Source: WHTK01 sp965197795
GTDB taxonomy: Bacteria > Chloroflexota > Dehalococcoidia > DSTF01 > WHTK01
Assembly: GCA_965197795.1 (NCBI GenBank)
Contig: OZ240228.1
Location: 682,001 to 746,000 of the forward strand
Direction: 5' to 3'
DNA length: 64,000 bases
Shown: one piece after another, positions 52,839-61,615 of the stretch
Layout: each line of letters opens with the position of its first letter
How positions within the stretch are numbered: position 1 is the first letter of the stretch
Notes under the pieces: generated by a model
Told to the model about the DNA's origin: nothing
Databases searched by the model: none
Seen by the model: only the letters and a program-made list of their open reading frames with translations
Position numbers and translations under genes: made by a program

Positions 52839-54095
52839 ATGAAAGGCCTGTCGCTTCTTTGCTTCACGCTGTTCGCGATCATTCTGGCCTGCGGCGGCGA
52901 CGACGTTGCGAGTCCAGGCACTCAGGCGCCCACGTCGGCCGCGACGCTGGAACCGCGCCAGACAGCGCCAGCCCCAGTGTCGCCGTCGAGTAGCCCTGAG
53001 GCTCAACCAACCCTGGTGCCGTCAGGGGCGTCAGGTCTGCCGTCCTCATTGTCGCTGCAGCGCTTCTTCCCTGACCTCAGCTTCGAGCGAATGACCGGCC
53101 TCTACCAGCTCCCGTCTGGTAGTTGGTTGGTGACTGAGCAGGCTGGACGGGTCTTGGTTACCGACCGTGTCGGGATTCAAGCCAACGTCGTACTCGACCT
53201 CACCGATCGCGTGAGGACTGAAGGCAACGAGGAAGGCCTGCTGGGCCTCGCCATCGCGCCGGACTTCGTGGAGACGGGCGTCGTCTATCTCTACTACAGC
53301 GCGTCCGATCCTCGACGTAGCGTGATTTCGCGGTTCGATCTAGGTCCAGGTGGCGCCGGAGGGGACAGCGAAGAAGTCATCCTGGAAATACGGCAGCCGT
53401 TCGCTAACCACAACGGCGGGCAGATCGCATTCGGGCCGGACGGCTATCTCTACGTCGGGCTGGGCGACGGCGGCTCCGCACGCGACCCCCAGGGCAACGG
53501 CCAGAACCTGGAGACCGTGCTCGGCTCCCTGTTGCGCATCGACGTGTCCAGCGGCGGGCCCGGCTACTCGGTGCCCGGCGACAACCCCTTCCTGGGGCAG
53601 GGGAATGCACGCGGCGAAATATGGGCCTTCGGCCTGCGCAATCCCTGGCGCTTCTCGTTTGATGCGGCGACGGGCGATCTCTGGGCCGGCGACGTAGGGC
53701 AGAACACGCGCGAGGAGATCGACCTCATCGTCGCGGGCGGCAACTACGGTTGGCCAGTGATGGAGGGCTTCGATTGCCTGGACGGTGGCAGCGGTTGCGA
53801 TCGAGACGGGTTGCTGCCGCCTGTCCTCGACTACGACAACGCCGGCGGTGACTGCTCGGTGACCGGCGGCTTCGTCTATCACGGCGGCATCGCCGAGCTG
53901 CGGGGGGCCTACGTCTACGCCGATTACTGCAGCGGCCGAATCTGGGCGCTGCGCCACGATGGCTCCACGGTGACCGTGCAGGAGCAGATCGCGCAGCCCG
54001 ACTTCAACATCAGCTCCTTCGCGCAGGGCAACGACCTGGAGGTCTACGTGCTCGAGCACTCGGGCTCGGGCGGCATCTACAAGCTCGTGCCCTAG
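52839..54095 (+). CDS. PQQ-dependent sugar dehydrogenase-like lipoprotein
   Basis: A lipoprotein signal (LCFTLFAIILAC) and a Ser/Pro/Thr-rich linker precede a six-bladed GSDH-type propeller: EGLLGLAIAPDF, NHNGGQIAFGPDGYLYVGLGDGG, FGLRNPWRFSFD and the GGNYGWP segment. Soluble glucose dehydrogenases use PQQ and calcium to oxidise aldoses outside the cell. Sugar specificity is unknown, and no PQQ biosynthesis gene is present in the window. Confidence 0.85.
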   Translation: MKGLSLLCFTLFAIILACGGDDVASPGTQAPTSAATLEPRQTAPAPVSPSSSPEAQPTLVPSGASGLPSSLSLQRFFPDLSFERMTGLYQLPSGSWLVTEQAGRVLVTDRVGIQANVVLDLTDRVRTEGNEEGLLGLAIAPDFVETGVVYLYYSASDPRRSVISRFDLGPGGAGGDSEEVILEIRQPFANHNGGQIAFGPDGYLYVGLGDGGSARDPQGNGQNLETVLGSLLRIDVSSGGPGYSVPGDNPFLGQGNARGEIWAFGLRNPWRFSFDAATGDLWAGDVGQNTREEIDLIVAGGNYGWPVMEGFDCLDGGSGCDRDGLLPPVLDYDNAGGDCSVTGGFVYHGGIAELRGAYVYADYCSGRIWALRHDGSTVTVQEQIAQPDFNISSFAQGNDLEVYVLEHSGSGGIYKLVP

Positions 54096-54196
54096 TCTCC
54101 GATTTAACAGATTTTTTACAAATACTTAGGCCTTGCTTCGTCCAATCGAGGTCTCACGGAAGATTTAGCCCAGTGACATCATCGCAGGAGGACGAC

Positions 54197-54607
54197 ATGG
54201 CGCTGCTGAGTCTCAAGAGGTATCGAAGTGTGGAACCGCAACCTTTGCTGAACCTGCGTGTCTGCCAGTTCGAGCGCACACTGATGAGCGGCGGTTTGAT
54301 CGAAGGCGGCCTGCTGACCTGTCGCTGTCCGGAAGGGCGTGAGTGGTCGCTTATGGTTGGGATGAGCTGGGACGTCCTCGGTGTCTTGCGCAGCGAAACG
54401 GCGCGATTCGGTGTTTACGAGCCGGACGAGACGATCCTGCGCTGCGTGCTGCGCCACTGGGGCAGCGAGGAGTTCTCGCGGCGCCTTGCCGAAGGCGTCG
54501 AGCTGCCCGCGGAGGGACTCGTCCTGGCTGACCTTGGCGGTCCGTCGATCTGCCGGCCTCGACACCTGTTGCAAGCCTGCGGGCTGCTGCCGCCGGACGC
54601 GGCCTAG
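54197..54607 (+). CDS. Hypothetical protein
   Basis: ATG 54197 follows AGGAGGACGAC, which sets this start rather than GTG 54173. The 136-residue soluble protein has two Cys in LLTCRCPEG and an aromatic motif in VGMSWDVLG. No family was recognised. It ends four bases inside the convergent HAD pseudogene. Confidence 0.5.
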   Translation: MALLSLKRYRSVEPQPLLNLRVCQFERTLMSGGLIEGGLLTCRCPEGREWSLMVGMSWDVLGVLRSETARFGVYEPDETILRCVLRHWGSEEFSRRLAEGVELPAEGLVLADLGGPSICRPRHLLQACGLLPPDAA

Positions 54608-55332
54608 GTGAGCTCAGCCAGCGACCGGATGATTCGATCCGGCCGCTGCCGGGCGCTGTCGAAGAGGCCGGCAGCGAGGTCCGCTGGCAAGCCGGTGCCA
54701 TGCCGGTCGAACCAGATCCCGGTGATGCCGAGACGCATCGGCGCGGCGACGTCCCACTCGAGGTTGTCACCGACCATCCAGGTGTTGACCGGCTCCGACG
54801 CGAGCGCGGTCAGCGCGGCGCGGTAAACGCGCTCGTCCGGCTTACCGCAGCGGAACTCGCCTTCGATGCTGATGTAGTCCAAGTGTCATCCAGCTCGAAG
54901 CGCTCGATCTTGGCGCGCTGACTCCGCGCGCTGCCATTCGTCAGCAGCGCCAGGCGGACGCCCTGGCTGCGCAGAGCCTCCAGCGTTTCCACAGCGTGAG
55001 GCAGCAGCTTCAATCCTTCGTCGCGCAGGTCGCGATATCGGTTTAGCGATGGTGCGTGCGCGTCGCTGATCCGGTGCGCCGAGCCGCGACATAGCCTCCG
55101 CGACGATCCAGGCGCTGGTGGCGCGGAGGTCGACGCGGCCGGCGCGGTGACGTTCCGCGTCGGACCAGTACCAGTCGCGCACCTCGTGGATCAACCGAAC
55201 CAACGCATCAGTGTCGGTGCCCGAGGGAGCGAAGTCGCTAACGGCGGCGCGCCAGCCGCTATCGACGTTGCTGCTGTCGTCGATCAGCGTGTCGTCGAGG
55301 TCGAAGAAGAGGGCGCGCGGCAGGTCAGGCAT
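54604..55332 (-). pseudogene. HAD-superfamily hydrolase with two frameshifts
   Basis: The start PRALFFDLDDTLIDD, the middle LLPHAVETLEALRSQGVRLALLTNG and the end EGEFRCGKPDERVYRAAL...MVGDNLEWDVAAP form one HAD phosphatase, but in three reading frames. An extra C near 55043 (AAAC-CGA) and a missing base near 54887 (GAC-ACTTGG) explain the breaks. All catalytic motifs are otherwise kept, so recent decay or sequencing indels are both possible. Confidence 0.75.
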
Positions 55333-55410
55333 GGCCGTACTCTAACGTTCAAAGGCGCTCACGGAGTCGTCACCGTTTGCAGTAGCGGCAGACTTTGCCG
55401 CCATGCGGTG

Positions 55411-56373
55411 TCACCACCACGTCTGCTCGTCGAGGTCGTCGGCAAGGTCCTCGTAGTCCGTGCTCCACAGGGCTGTCGAGAGGTATTTCCAGCCGCCGTC
55501 CGCCAGCAGCAGCACGATGTTGCCGCTCTCCATGCGGTTGCCGACGCGCTGCGCCGCGCGCAGGACGGCGCCGCCGGAGACGCCGGCGAAGATGCCCTCC
55601 TGGTCCATCAGCTCCTTGGTCGCGGCGAACGAATTCTTCGAGTCGACGACGATGCGGCCGTCGAGCAGCGACTGGTCGAGCACAGGCGGAATGAAGCCTT
55701 CGTCGAGGCTACGCAGACCCTGCACGCGGTCGCCCGGGTGCGGCGCCGCCGCGGTTATCTTGACGCTCGGCTTGTGCTCCTTGAGGTAGCGTCCCGCGCC
55801 GGTCAGCGTGCCTCCGGTGCCAAGGCCGGCAACGAACACGTCGATCTCCGGCAGGTCGCGCAGGATCTCCGGCCCGGTGGTCTCGTAATGGGCGCCGGGA
55901 TTGGCCTCGTTGCCGTACTGATAGATCAGGACTACATCAGGGTCGGCGGCCGCCATCTCCTGCGCCACGACGATCGAGCCGTTGGTGCCCTTCACGCCAT
56001 CGGAATAGACGATCTCGGCCCCGTAGGCGCGCAGAAGCTCGGTACGCTCCGGGCTCATGTTGTCCGGCATGACGACTTTGACGTTGTAGCCCTTGAGCTT
56101 GGCGACGAAGGCGAGGGACACACCGGTGTTGCCGGAGGTCGGCTCGAGGATGGTGCAACCGGGCGTGAGCCGGCCGTCGCGCTCCGCCGCTTCGATCATT
56201 GCCCTGGCGATGCGGTCCTTGACGCTGCCGGTGGGATTCTGGCCCTCCAGCTTGGCGAAGAAGCGCACGCCCGGCGACGGGCTGAGCTTTTGCAGCTCAA
56301 CCAGCGGCGTGTTGCCGATCAGATCCAGCATGTTTCGATACAACATGACGCGATGAGGCGCTCCTGTCGTCAT
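55411..56373 (-). CDS. cysM: Cysteine synthase (CysK/CysM family)
   Basis: The PLP lysine is in NPTGSVKDRIAR and the phosphate-binding loop is TSGNTGVSLA. It condenses O-acetylserine or a related acceptor with sulfide or a carrier-bound thiocarboxylate. It lies directly downstream of two sulfur-carrier genes and a MoeB-like activator, as in the CysO/CysM route of mycobacteria. The carrier-dependent role is inferred. The start is uncertain: ATG 56373 or an internal ATG before LYRNMLDLIGNTPL. Confidence 0.85.
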   Translation of the reverse strand: MTTGAPHRVMLYRNMLDLIGNTPLVELQKLSPSPGVRFFAKLEGQNPTGSVKDRIARAMIEAAERDGRLTPGCTILEPTSGNTGVSLAFVAKLKGYNVKVVMPDNMSPERTELLRAYGAEIVYSDGVKGTNGSIVVAQEMAAADPDVVLIYQYGNEANPGAHYETTGPEILRDLPEIDVFVAGLGTGGTLTGAGRYLKEHKPSVKITAAAPHPGDRVQGLRSLDEGFIPPVLDQSLLDGRIVVDSKNSFAATKELMDQEGIFAGVSGGAVLRAAQRVGNRMESGNIVLLLADGGWKYLSTALWSTDYEDLADDLDEQTWW

Positions 56374-56384
56374 CCGAGGTCTGA

Positions 56385-56657
56385 CTAGGAGCCGCCGGCA
56401 AGCGCCGGCAGGATCGAGACGACGTCGCCTGTGGCGACGGGCGTCTCCATCTGCTGCATGAACCGGATGTCCTCATCGTTGATGTAGATGTTGACGAAGC
56501 GGTGCAGCGAGCCGTCCTCCATCGTGATCTGCTCACGAAAGCCGGGGTAATCCGCGTTGAGCTTCTCCAGCACCTCTGCGATCGTGCTGCCTTCGGTCCG
56601 GACCGACTTGGCCCCGACGACTCTTTGCAGCACAGACGTTACTCGTACTTCCGGCAC
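56385..56657 (-). CDS. MoaD/ThiS-type sulfur carrier (CysO-like)
   Basis: The 90-residue ubiquitin-like protein (MPEVRVTSVLQRVVGAKSV) ends in LPALAGGS. The Gly-Gly is followed by one Ser, so trimming would be needed before thiocarboxylation. GTG 56657 starts four bases after the MoeB-like stop; longer ATG starts would overlap that gene. The two flanking cysteine synthases point to carrier-based cysteine synthesis rather than molybdopterin. No JAMM protease was found nearby. Confidence 0.82.
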   Translation of the reverse strand: MPEVRVTSVLQRVVGAKSVRTEGSTIAEVLEKLNADYPGFREQITMEDGSLHRFVNIYINDEDIRFMQQMETPVATGDVVSILPALAGGS

Positions 56658-56661
56658 TCGC

Positions 56662-57771
56662 TTACTCCGTCCAGGCGGGAGCGGTCCCGCAAAACTCGTC
56701 GTAGTCAATCAGCTCAGTTATGGTCGGGTTGTCGCCGCAGACCACGCAGTTCGGGTCGCGGCGTACACGGACCTGCCGCATCTCCATGGAGAGCGCGTCG
56801 TAAAGGACAAGGCGTCCCTGCAGACTTTCGCCGATGCCGAGGATCAGCTTTAGCACCTCGGTGGCCTGAATCGAGCCGATGGTGGCGCACATGGCGCCGA
56901 GGACACCGGCTTCGGCGCAGGACGGCACCATCCCCGGTGGGGGCGGCGTCGGGTAGAGGCAGCGGTAGCAGCCTTGCTCTGGCAGGTAGACCGTCGCCTG
57001 GCCGTCGAACATCAGGATCGAACCATCGACCAGCGGCTTCTTGAGGAAGACACAGGCGTCGTTAGCCAGGTAGCGAGCCGCGAAGTTGTCGGCGCCGTTC
57101 ACGACGATGTCGTACTGGGAGATGATGCCCAGCGCGTTCTCGGAGTGCAGCGGCTCTTCGTGCGTGATCACTTTGACGTCCGGGTTGTAGGCGTTGAGTG
57201 TCTCCCGGGCGGAGACAACCTTTCGCTTACCGACGTCGTCGTTCTGGTGCAGGATCTGGCGTTGCAGGTTCGAGAGGTCGACCACGTCGAAGTCGACGAT
57301 GCCGATGGTGCCGACTCCAGCCAGTGCCAGGTAGAGCGCGACCGGGGATCCGAGCCCGCCGGCGCCGATGATCAGTACCTTCGTATCGAAGATCTTGCGC
57401 TGACCCACGCTGCCGACCTGCGGCATGATCAAGTGCCGCGAGTAGCGCGTCACGCGCTCGGGTGTCAGCGCGTAGTTCGACGGGTCGTCTCCGTCCGGCG
57501 CGCCGCCCGCGAGGGCCGGGATCACGGCGAGCTGGTCGCCTTCTGAAAGCGCCGTGGCTTCCCCGTTGAGCGACGTGATCTCCTGATTGTTCACGTAGAC
57601 GTTGATGTGCGGTGGGATGGCGCCCTCGGCGTTGTAGCAGAGGTTGCGGAAGCCCGGAAAGCGAGCGTCGAGGCTGGCGAGGGCTTCAGCGACGTTGCTG
57701 GCCTCGACCTCCACGCTCGAGCGGTTGCCGACGAAGCTCCTGAAGGGCGTCGGTATGTAGACGTTGACCAT
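56662..57771 (-). CDS. MoaD-MoeB fusion: sulfur carrier joined to its activating enzyme
   Basis: Residues ~1-88 form a ThiS/MoaD-like domain ending in IPALAGG. From ~100 a ThiF/MoeB adenylyltransferase follows: ATP loop IGAGGLGSPVALYLA, zinc CxxC pairs (CYRC and CVVC), and the likely catalytic Cys in PSCAEAG. It adenylates the C-terminal glycine of a sulfur carrier. ATG 57771 follows GGGAGGAA. The internal Gly-Gly is not free, so the fused carrier either needs cleavage or is a regulatory copy, with the separate carrier next door being used. Confidence 0.88.
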   Translation of the reverse strand: MVNVYIPTPFRSFVGNRSSVEVEASNVAEALASLDARFPGFRNLCYNAEGAIPPHINVYVNNQEITSLNGEATALSEGDQLAVIPALAGGAPDGDDPSNYALTPERVTRYSRHLIMPQVGSVGQRKIFDTKVLIIGAGGLGSPVALYLALAGVGTIGIVDFDVVDLSNLQRQILHQNDDVGKRKVVSARETLNAYNPDVKVITHEEPLHSENALGIISQYDIVVNGADNFAARYLANDACVFLKKPLVDGSILMFDGQATVYLPEQGCYRCLYPTPPPPGMVPSCAEAGVLGAMCATIGSIQATEVLKLILGIGESLQGRLVLYDALSMEMRQVRVRRDPNCVVCGDNPTITELIDYDEFCGTAPAWTE

Positions 57772-57815
57772 TGAATTCCTCCCGCTCATTCCATCCTCGC
57801 ATACAAGCGTCAATT

Positions 57816-58745
57816 CTAGAAGTTGACGCTGAGATAGCGCTCGCCCGTATCCGGCAACACGGTGACTACACGCTTGCCTTCGCCGAGACGCTTGGCGACC
57901 TGCAACGAGGCGTGGACGTTGGCGCCTGCCGAGATTCCGACCAGCAGACCTTCGTTCATCGTGATCCGCTTCGTCATTTCGATGGCGTCTTTGTCCTTGA
58001 CGGCGATCAGCTCGTCGTAGACCTCGCGATTGAGCACCCCGGGCACGAAGCTGGCGCCGATGCCCTGGATGCCGTGCAGGCCGGGTTTGCCGCCGGCCAG
58101 GACTGGTGAACGAGTCGGTTCGACCGCAATCACGAGGACGTTCGGCAGGCGCTGCTTCAGCACTTCGCCGACGCCCGTGATCGTGCCACCGGTACCGATG
58201 CCGGCGACAAAGGCGTCGAGCTGGCCGTCGGTGTCGCGCAGGATCTCCTCGGCGGTCGTGCGGCGGTGCACTTCCGGGTTGGCAGGGTTGTTGAACTGCT
58301 GGGGCATGAAGTATTCCTGGTTCTTCGCCGTCAGCTCCTCCGCCGCGAAAACCGCGCCGGTCATACCTTCGATGGCGGGGGTCAGGATGAGCTGCGCTCC
58401 GAAGCGCTGGACCAGCTTGCGGCGCTCCAGGCTGTAGTCGTCGGGCATCGTCAAGATCAGCTTGTAGCCTTTGGCCGCCGCGACCATGGCTAGGCCGATG
58501 CCGGTGTTACCGCTGGTCGGCTCGACGATGGTGCCGCCGGGCTTGAGCAGCCCGCGCTGCTCCGCGTCTTCGATCATCGAGAGCGCGATGCGGTCCTTGA
58601 CGCTGCCGCCCGGGTTTCGCGACTCCAGCTTGCCGAGGACTTCGGCGTGGTCCGCCGGCGTGACCCGGTCGAGGCGGATCAGCGGCGTATTCCCGATCAA
58701 CTCGAGAGCGTTGGCAGCGATCTTGCTGTCGGTACGTGCTTGCAT
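57816..58745 (-). CDS. cysK: Cysteine synthase A
   Basis: PLP lysine in GGSVKDRIALSM, TSGNTGIGLA loop and GTGGTITGVGEVLK are typical O-acetylserine sulfhydrylase marks. The length (309) is normal. It makes cysteine from O-acetylserine (CysE, 48136-48825) and sulfide. It follows the Rrf2 regulator by nine bases and probably shares its promoter. Confidence 0.93.
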   Translation of the reverse strand: MQARTDSKIAANALELIGNTPLIRLDRVTPADHAEVLGKLESRNPGGSVKDRIALSMIEDAEQRGLLKPGGTIVEPTSGNTGIGLAMVAAAKGYKLILTMPDDYSLERRKLVQRFGAQLILTPAIEGMTGAVFAAEELTAKNQEYFMPQQFNNPANPEVHRRTTAEEILRDTDGQLDAFVAGIGTGGTITGVGEVLKQRLPNVLVIAVEPTRSPVLAGGKPGLHGIQGIGASFVPGVLNREVYDELIAVKDKDAIEMTKRITMNEGLLVGISAGANVHASLQVAKRLGEGKRVVTVLPDTGERYLSVNF

Positions 58746-58754
58746 CTGGGGCCT

Positions 58755-59189
58755 CTATATCGCGTAGCGCGCGATGCTTCCGGCGCGCTCACGTTCTGCT
58801 ATGTCGGCGATCGTTATGCTCTCGAGGACGCGAGCCGTCGCCGCTTCGACTTCCTGCCAGACCGGCTTGAGGCTACAGGTTGTGGCGGTGCGGCAGCCCT
58901 CGGGGTCGTCCAGGCAGGCGATGGGCGCGAGTGAACCCTCAAGGGCGACGATGACCTCGCTGAGCTTGAGGTCATTGGGCTGTCGAATCAGGGCGTGTCC
59001 ACCCTGCGGTCCGCGGACGCTGCGAATGAAGCCGGCGCGCCGCAGCGACGTCAGGAGCTGGTCCAGGTAAGGCTCCGGTATTGACTGGCGGCTGGCGATG
59101 GCCGAGCTCTGCAGCGGTCCTTCGCCGTAGTGATGGGCAAGCTCTACGAGCGCTCTAACGCCGTAGTCACCCTTCATCGAGACTTTCAT
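58755..59189 (-). CDS. Rrf2-family regulator (IscR/CymR-like)
   Basis: A winged helix (MKGDYGVRALVELA, SIPEPYLDQLLTSLRRAGFIRSVRG) is followed by three cysteines with spacing C-x6-C-x5-C, as in Fe-S-binding IscR. It heads the cysK-moeB-moaD-cysM operon. An extended -10 and an exact inverted repeat lie upstream, so autoregulation in response to sulfur or Fe-S state is likely (inference). Confidence 0.88.
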   Translation of the reverse strand: MKVSMKGDYGVRALVELAHHYGEGPLQSSAIASRQSIPEPYLDQLLTSLRRAGFIRSVRGPQGGHALIRQPNDLKLSEVIVALEGSLAPIACLDDPEGCRTATTCSLKPVWQEVEAATARVLESITIADIAERERAGSIARYAI

Positions 59190-59203
59190 TGGTTCCTGCC
59201 GTC

Positions 59204-59238
59204 ACTAAAGTTTAGTAAGTTCATCAACAATTATATCA
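59204..59238 (-). promoter_or_regulatory. Extended -10 promoter and palindromic operator of the cysteine operon
   Basis: TGATATAAT (59238-59230) is a perfect extended -10. ACTAAAGTTTAGT (59204-59216) is an exact inverted repeat around one base, placed 14-26 bases downstream of the -10, between it and the Rrf2 start. A regulator bound there would block transcription. Confidence 0.55.
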
Positions 59239-59280
59239 CCCTTGCCGAGAGATGTGCTCGCCTCTGGCATGCCGCGGTTC

Positions 59281-60414
59281 CTACACAGCGAGGAGCAGCA
59301 GCGGCGCCAGAAGCAGCGAAGCGAGAAAGGCGGCAAGGCTGCGACAAGAGCTACTCACCCTGTGCGCAACGCCAAGGATCAGCCGTGTGTAGGGCCCATA
59401 GAGGAAGACGAGGACCAGCAGCGATATGACGCCGCCGGCCAGCATCTGGGTCAGGACGATCTCGAAGCCTCGAGATGAATCGAGCAGCAGGGCAGCCAGC
59501 AGCGTGTCGACCCAGGTCGCGATGTTGGCGCCCATGATGTACGGGACGACTTTGTCACGGCGAACGTAACCCTTGAGCGCCAGCGGGACGAGTATGGTCA
59601 CCGAGAGGGACACCGAGAGCGTCAGCAAGGTGACGAGGATGCCGAAGCCGAACATCGCGTAGCGTTGCTGCAGCTTCTGTGACAGGGCCTCGAAGCGCGG
59701 CCCGGGTCGCTCCAGGCTGGGCAGCGAGCGGTCGAACAGGGCAAACCCGAGCACGAGGGCGCCGATGCCGGCCACGAAGAGGAGAAGCCGCGGCAACGCG
59801 TCGGCCAGTGGATCGACCACGGGGCCGGAAATCGCGGCGACCGCCGAGGTCAATGCACCCGGACTATTCAGGTGAACCCCGTCCAGCCAGCCCTGGTCAA
59901 GGCTCAGCAGGCCGAGCGGTATCGCGGGGCCCCAGAGCGTGATCGCGATGAGCAGGGCGACTACACCGATGTAGATGCCGTCAGGGTTGCGCCGGCCCGT
60001 CGCGTAGGAGACGAAGCCGACGAGCAACACGATCAGGGAAGCGCCCATCCTGGAGCCGTTGATCATGGAAAACGTTTCGAGGTCGCTTAGACCTCCGCCG
60101 GCGAAGAGGCTCATCGCCGCTGCTGCGACGGGTGAACCGCTCATCACCGCGTAAGCGCCAAACCAACCGAAGCCGAGGTGTCCTGCCACACCGTCGATCG
60201 AGACTACGTCGAGCACCAGCCGCAGACCCAGCGCGCCTTCTTTGATGAGCTGCAGCGAGAGCACGAAGAGCCAGACCGCAATAATGACGGCTGCGGCATG
60301 AATCGCCAGCCTGGGTGGGAGAAGGTGGCCGGGCTGCCTACGTTTGTCGATATTGTCGACCGACAAAGTCGACATATTCAAGGCCAGCCGCTCCGGACGC
60401 AAAGATCCGGGCAT
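59281..60414 (-). CDS. Na+/Pi-cotransporter-family membrane protein
   Basis: About nine hydrophobic segments contain two related repeats (VMSGSPVAAAAMSLFAGGG and PYIMGANIATWVDTLLAALL), the pattern of NptA/Na-Pi symporters. It stands between sat and the Rrf2-cysK operon on the same strand, so sulfate or another oxyanion is a plausible substrate (inference). The PhoU-like C-terminal domain of some relatives is absent. ATG at about 60375 is an alternative start. Confidence 0.7.
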   Translation of the reverse strand: MPGSLRPERLALNMSTLSVDNIDKRRQPGHLLPPRLAIHAAAVIIAVWLFVLSLQLIKEGALGLRLVLDVVSIDGVAGHLGFGWFGAYAVMSGSPVAAAAMSLFAGGGLSDLETFSMINGSRMGASLIVLLVGFVSYATGRRNPDGIYIGVVALLIAITLWGPAIPLGLLSLDQGWLDGVHLNSPGALTSAVAAISGPVVDPLADALPRLLLFVAGIGALVLGFALFDRSLPSLERPGPRFEALSQKLQQRYAMFGFGILVTLLTLSVSLSVTILVPLALKGYVRRDKVVPYIMGANIATWVDTLLAALLLDSSRGFEIVLTQMLAGGVISLLVLVFLYGPYTRLILGVAHRVSSSCRSLAAFLASLLLAPLLLLAV

Positions 60415-60425
60415 CGAGGCGCTTG

Positions 60426-61586
60426 CTACTTGCCCCGGCTGGCGTCGATCAGGATCTGCGCCACCTCGGGCCGGCTGAACTCGACGGGCGGCATCTGTCC
60501 CTCGGCGAGCATCTCCCGGACACGGGTGCCTGAAAGGCTAACGTGTTCGTCGTCGCCGTGGGGACAGGTCTTTGCGGTGCTCATCGAACCGCACGTGCGG
60601 CAGAAGAAGCTGTTCTCGAAGAACATCGGCGTGATGCCGAGGTCGCCCGGCGCGAACTCGCGAAAGATGTGCTGCGCGTCGTAGGTGCCGTAGTAGGAGC
60701 CGACGCCGGCGTGGTCGCGCCCGACGATGAAATGAGAGCAGCCGTAGTTCTTGCGCACCAGGGCGTGAAAGATCGCCTCGCGCGGGCCGGCGTAGCGCAT
60801 CGCCGCTGGGAACACCGAGAGCAACACGCGACCCTCGGGGTAGTAGTCGGCGAGCAAGGCTTCATAGCAGGCCATGCGCACGCTGGCGGGAATGTCGTCG
60901 TCCTTGGTCGCGCCGACCAGCGGGTGCAACATCAGCGCGTCGACCGTCTCCATGGCGCACTTTTGAATGTATTCGTGGGCGCGGTGCACCGGGTTGCGGG
61001 TCTGAAAGCCGACGATCGTTTTCCAACCCTTCTCCGCGAAGGCGGCACGCGTCTGCTTCGGGTCGCGGCGGTGTTGCAGAAACTCGGAGTGCGCTTGACG
61101 CTGGAAGAGCCGGATCGGCCCGCCGATCAGCATGTCTTCCTGCGCGTAGACGGCGGCGACGCCGGGATGGGCTGCTTCATCGGTGCGGTAGACATGACGC
61201 GCTTCGTCTTGCTTGTCGTACTCGAAGGCTTTCTCGACGTCCATGACGGCCAGCGTGTTGCCGTCCTCATCCGTCAGGGCGATTTGCTTGCCCTCGAAGC
61301 TCTTGGCGTCGGACGCGGCGGCAGAGAGGGTCACGGGTAGCGACCAGGCCGCCCCACCGGCGAGGTGCATGTCATTGACGACTCCGCGGTAGTCGCCGCT
61401 GGTCATGAACCCGGTGAGTGGGCTGAATGCGCCCACCGCGATCATCTCGAGGTCGGACAGCGGCCGCATGCCGAGTGCCAACTTGGGTAGCGACTTCGCG
61501 GTCTCGGCCAGCGAGGCGGCTTCTGCGCCGACGGCTACGCGGTTGACCAGGTGCCCGCCGTGCGGCGCGATCAATTCGTCAGACAT
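60426..61586 (-). CDS. sat: Sulfate adenylyltransferase (ATP sulfurylase)
   Basis: The motifs RNPVHRAHEYIQK and GRDHAGVGSYYGTYDAQ form the nucleotidylation site. A C-terminal metal loop FCRTCGSMSTAKTCPHG is kept. The 386-residue homo-oligomer type activates sulfate to APS. It is followed by the transporter gene and preceded by cysC and cysH on the same strand, completing assimilatory sulfate reduction. Confidence 0.95.
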   Translation of the reverse strand: MSDELIAPHGGHLVNRVAVGAEAASLAETAKSLPKLALGMRPLSDLEMIAVGAFSPLTGFMTSGDYRGVVNDMHLAGGAAWSLPVTLSAAASDAKSFEGKQIALTDEDGNTLAVMDVEKAFEYDKQDEARHVYRTDEAAHPGVAAVYAQEDMLIGGPIRLFQRQAHSEFLQHRRDPKQTRAAFAEKGWKTIVGFQTRNPVHRAHEYIQKCAMETVDALMLHPLVGATKDDDIPASVRMACYEALLADYYPEGRVLLSVFPAAMRYAGPREAIFHALVRKNYGCSHFIVGRDHAGVGSYYGTYDAQHIFREFAPGDLGITPMFFENSFFCRTCGSMSTAKTCPHGDDEHVSLSGTRVREMLAEGQMPPVEFSRPEVAQILIDASRGK

Positions 61587-61615
61587 GAATTGGTTCCTTA
61601 TCTAAGGTGTGCAGG

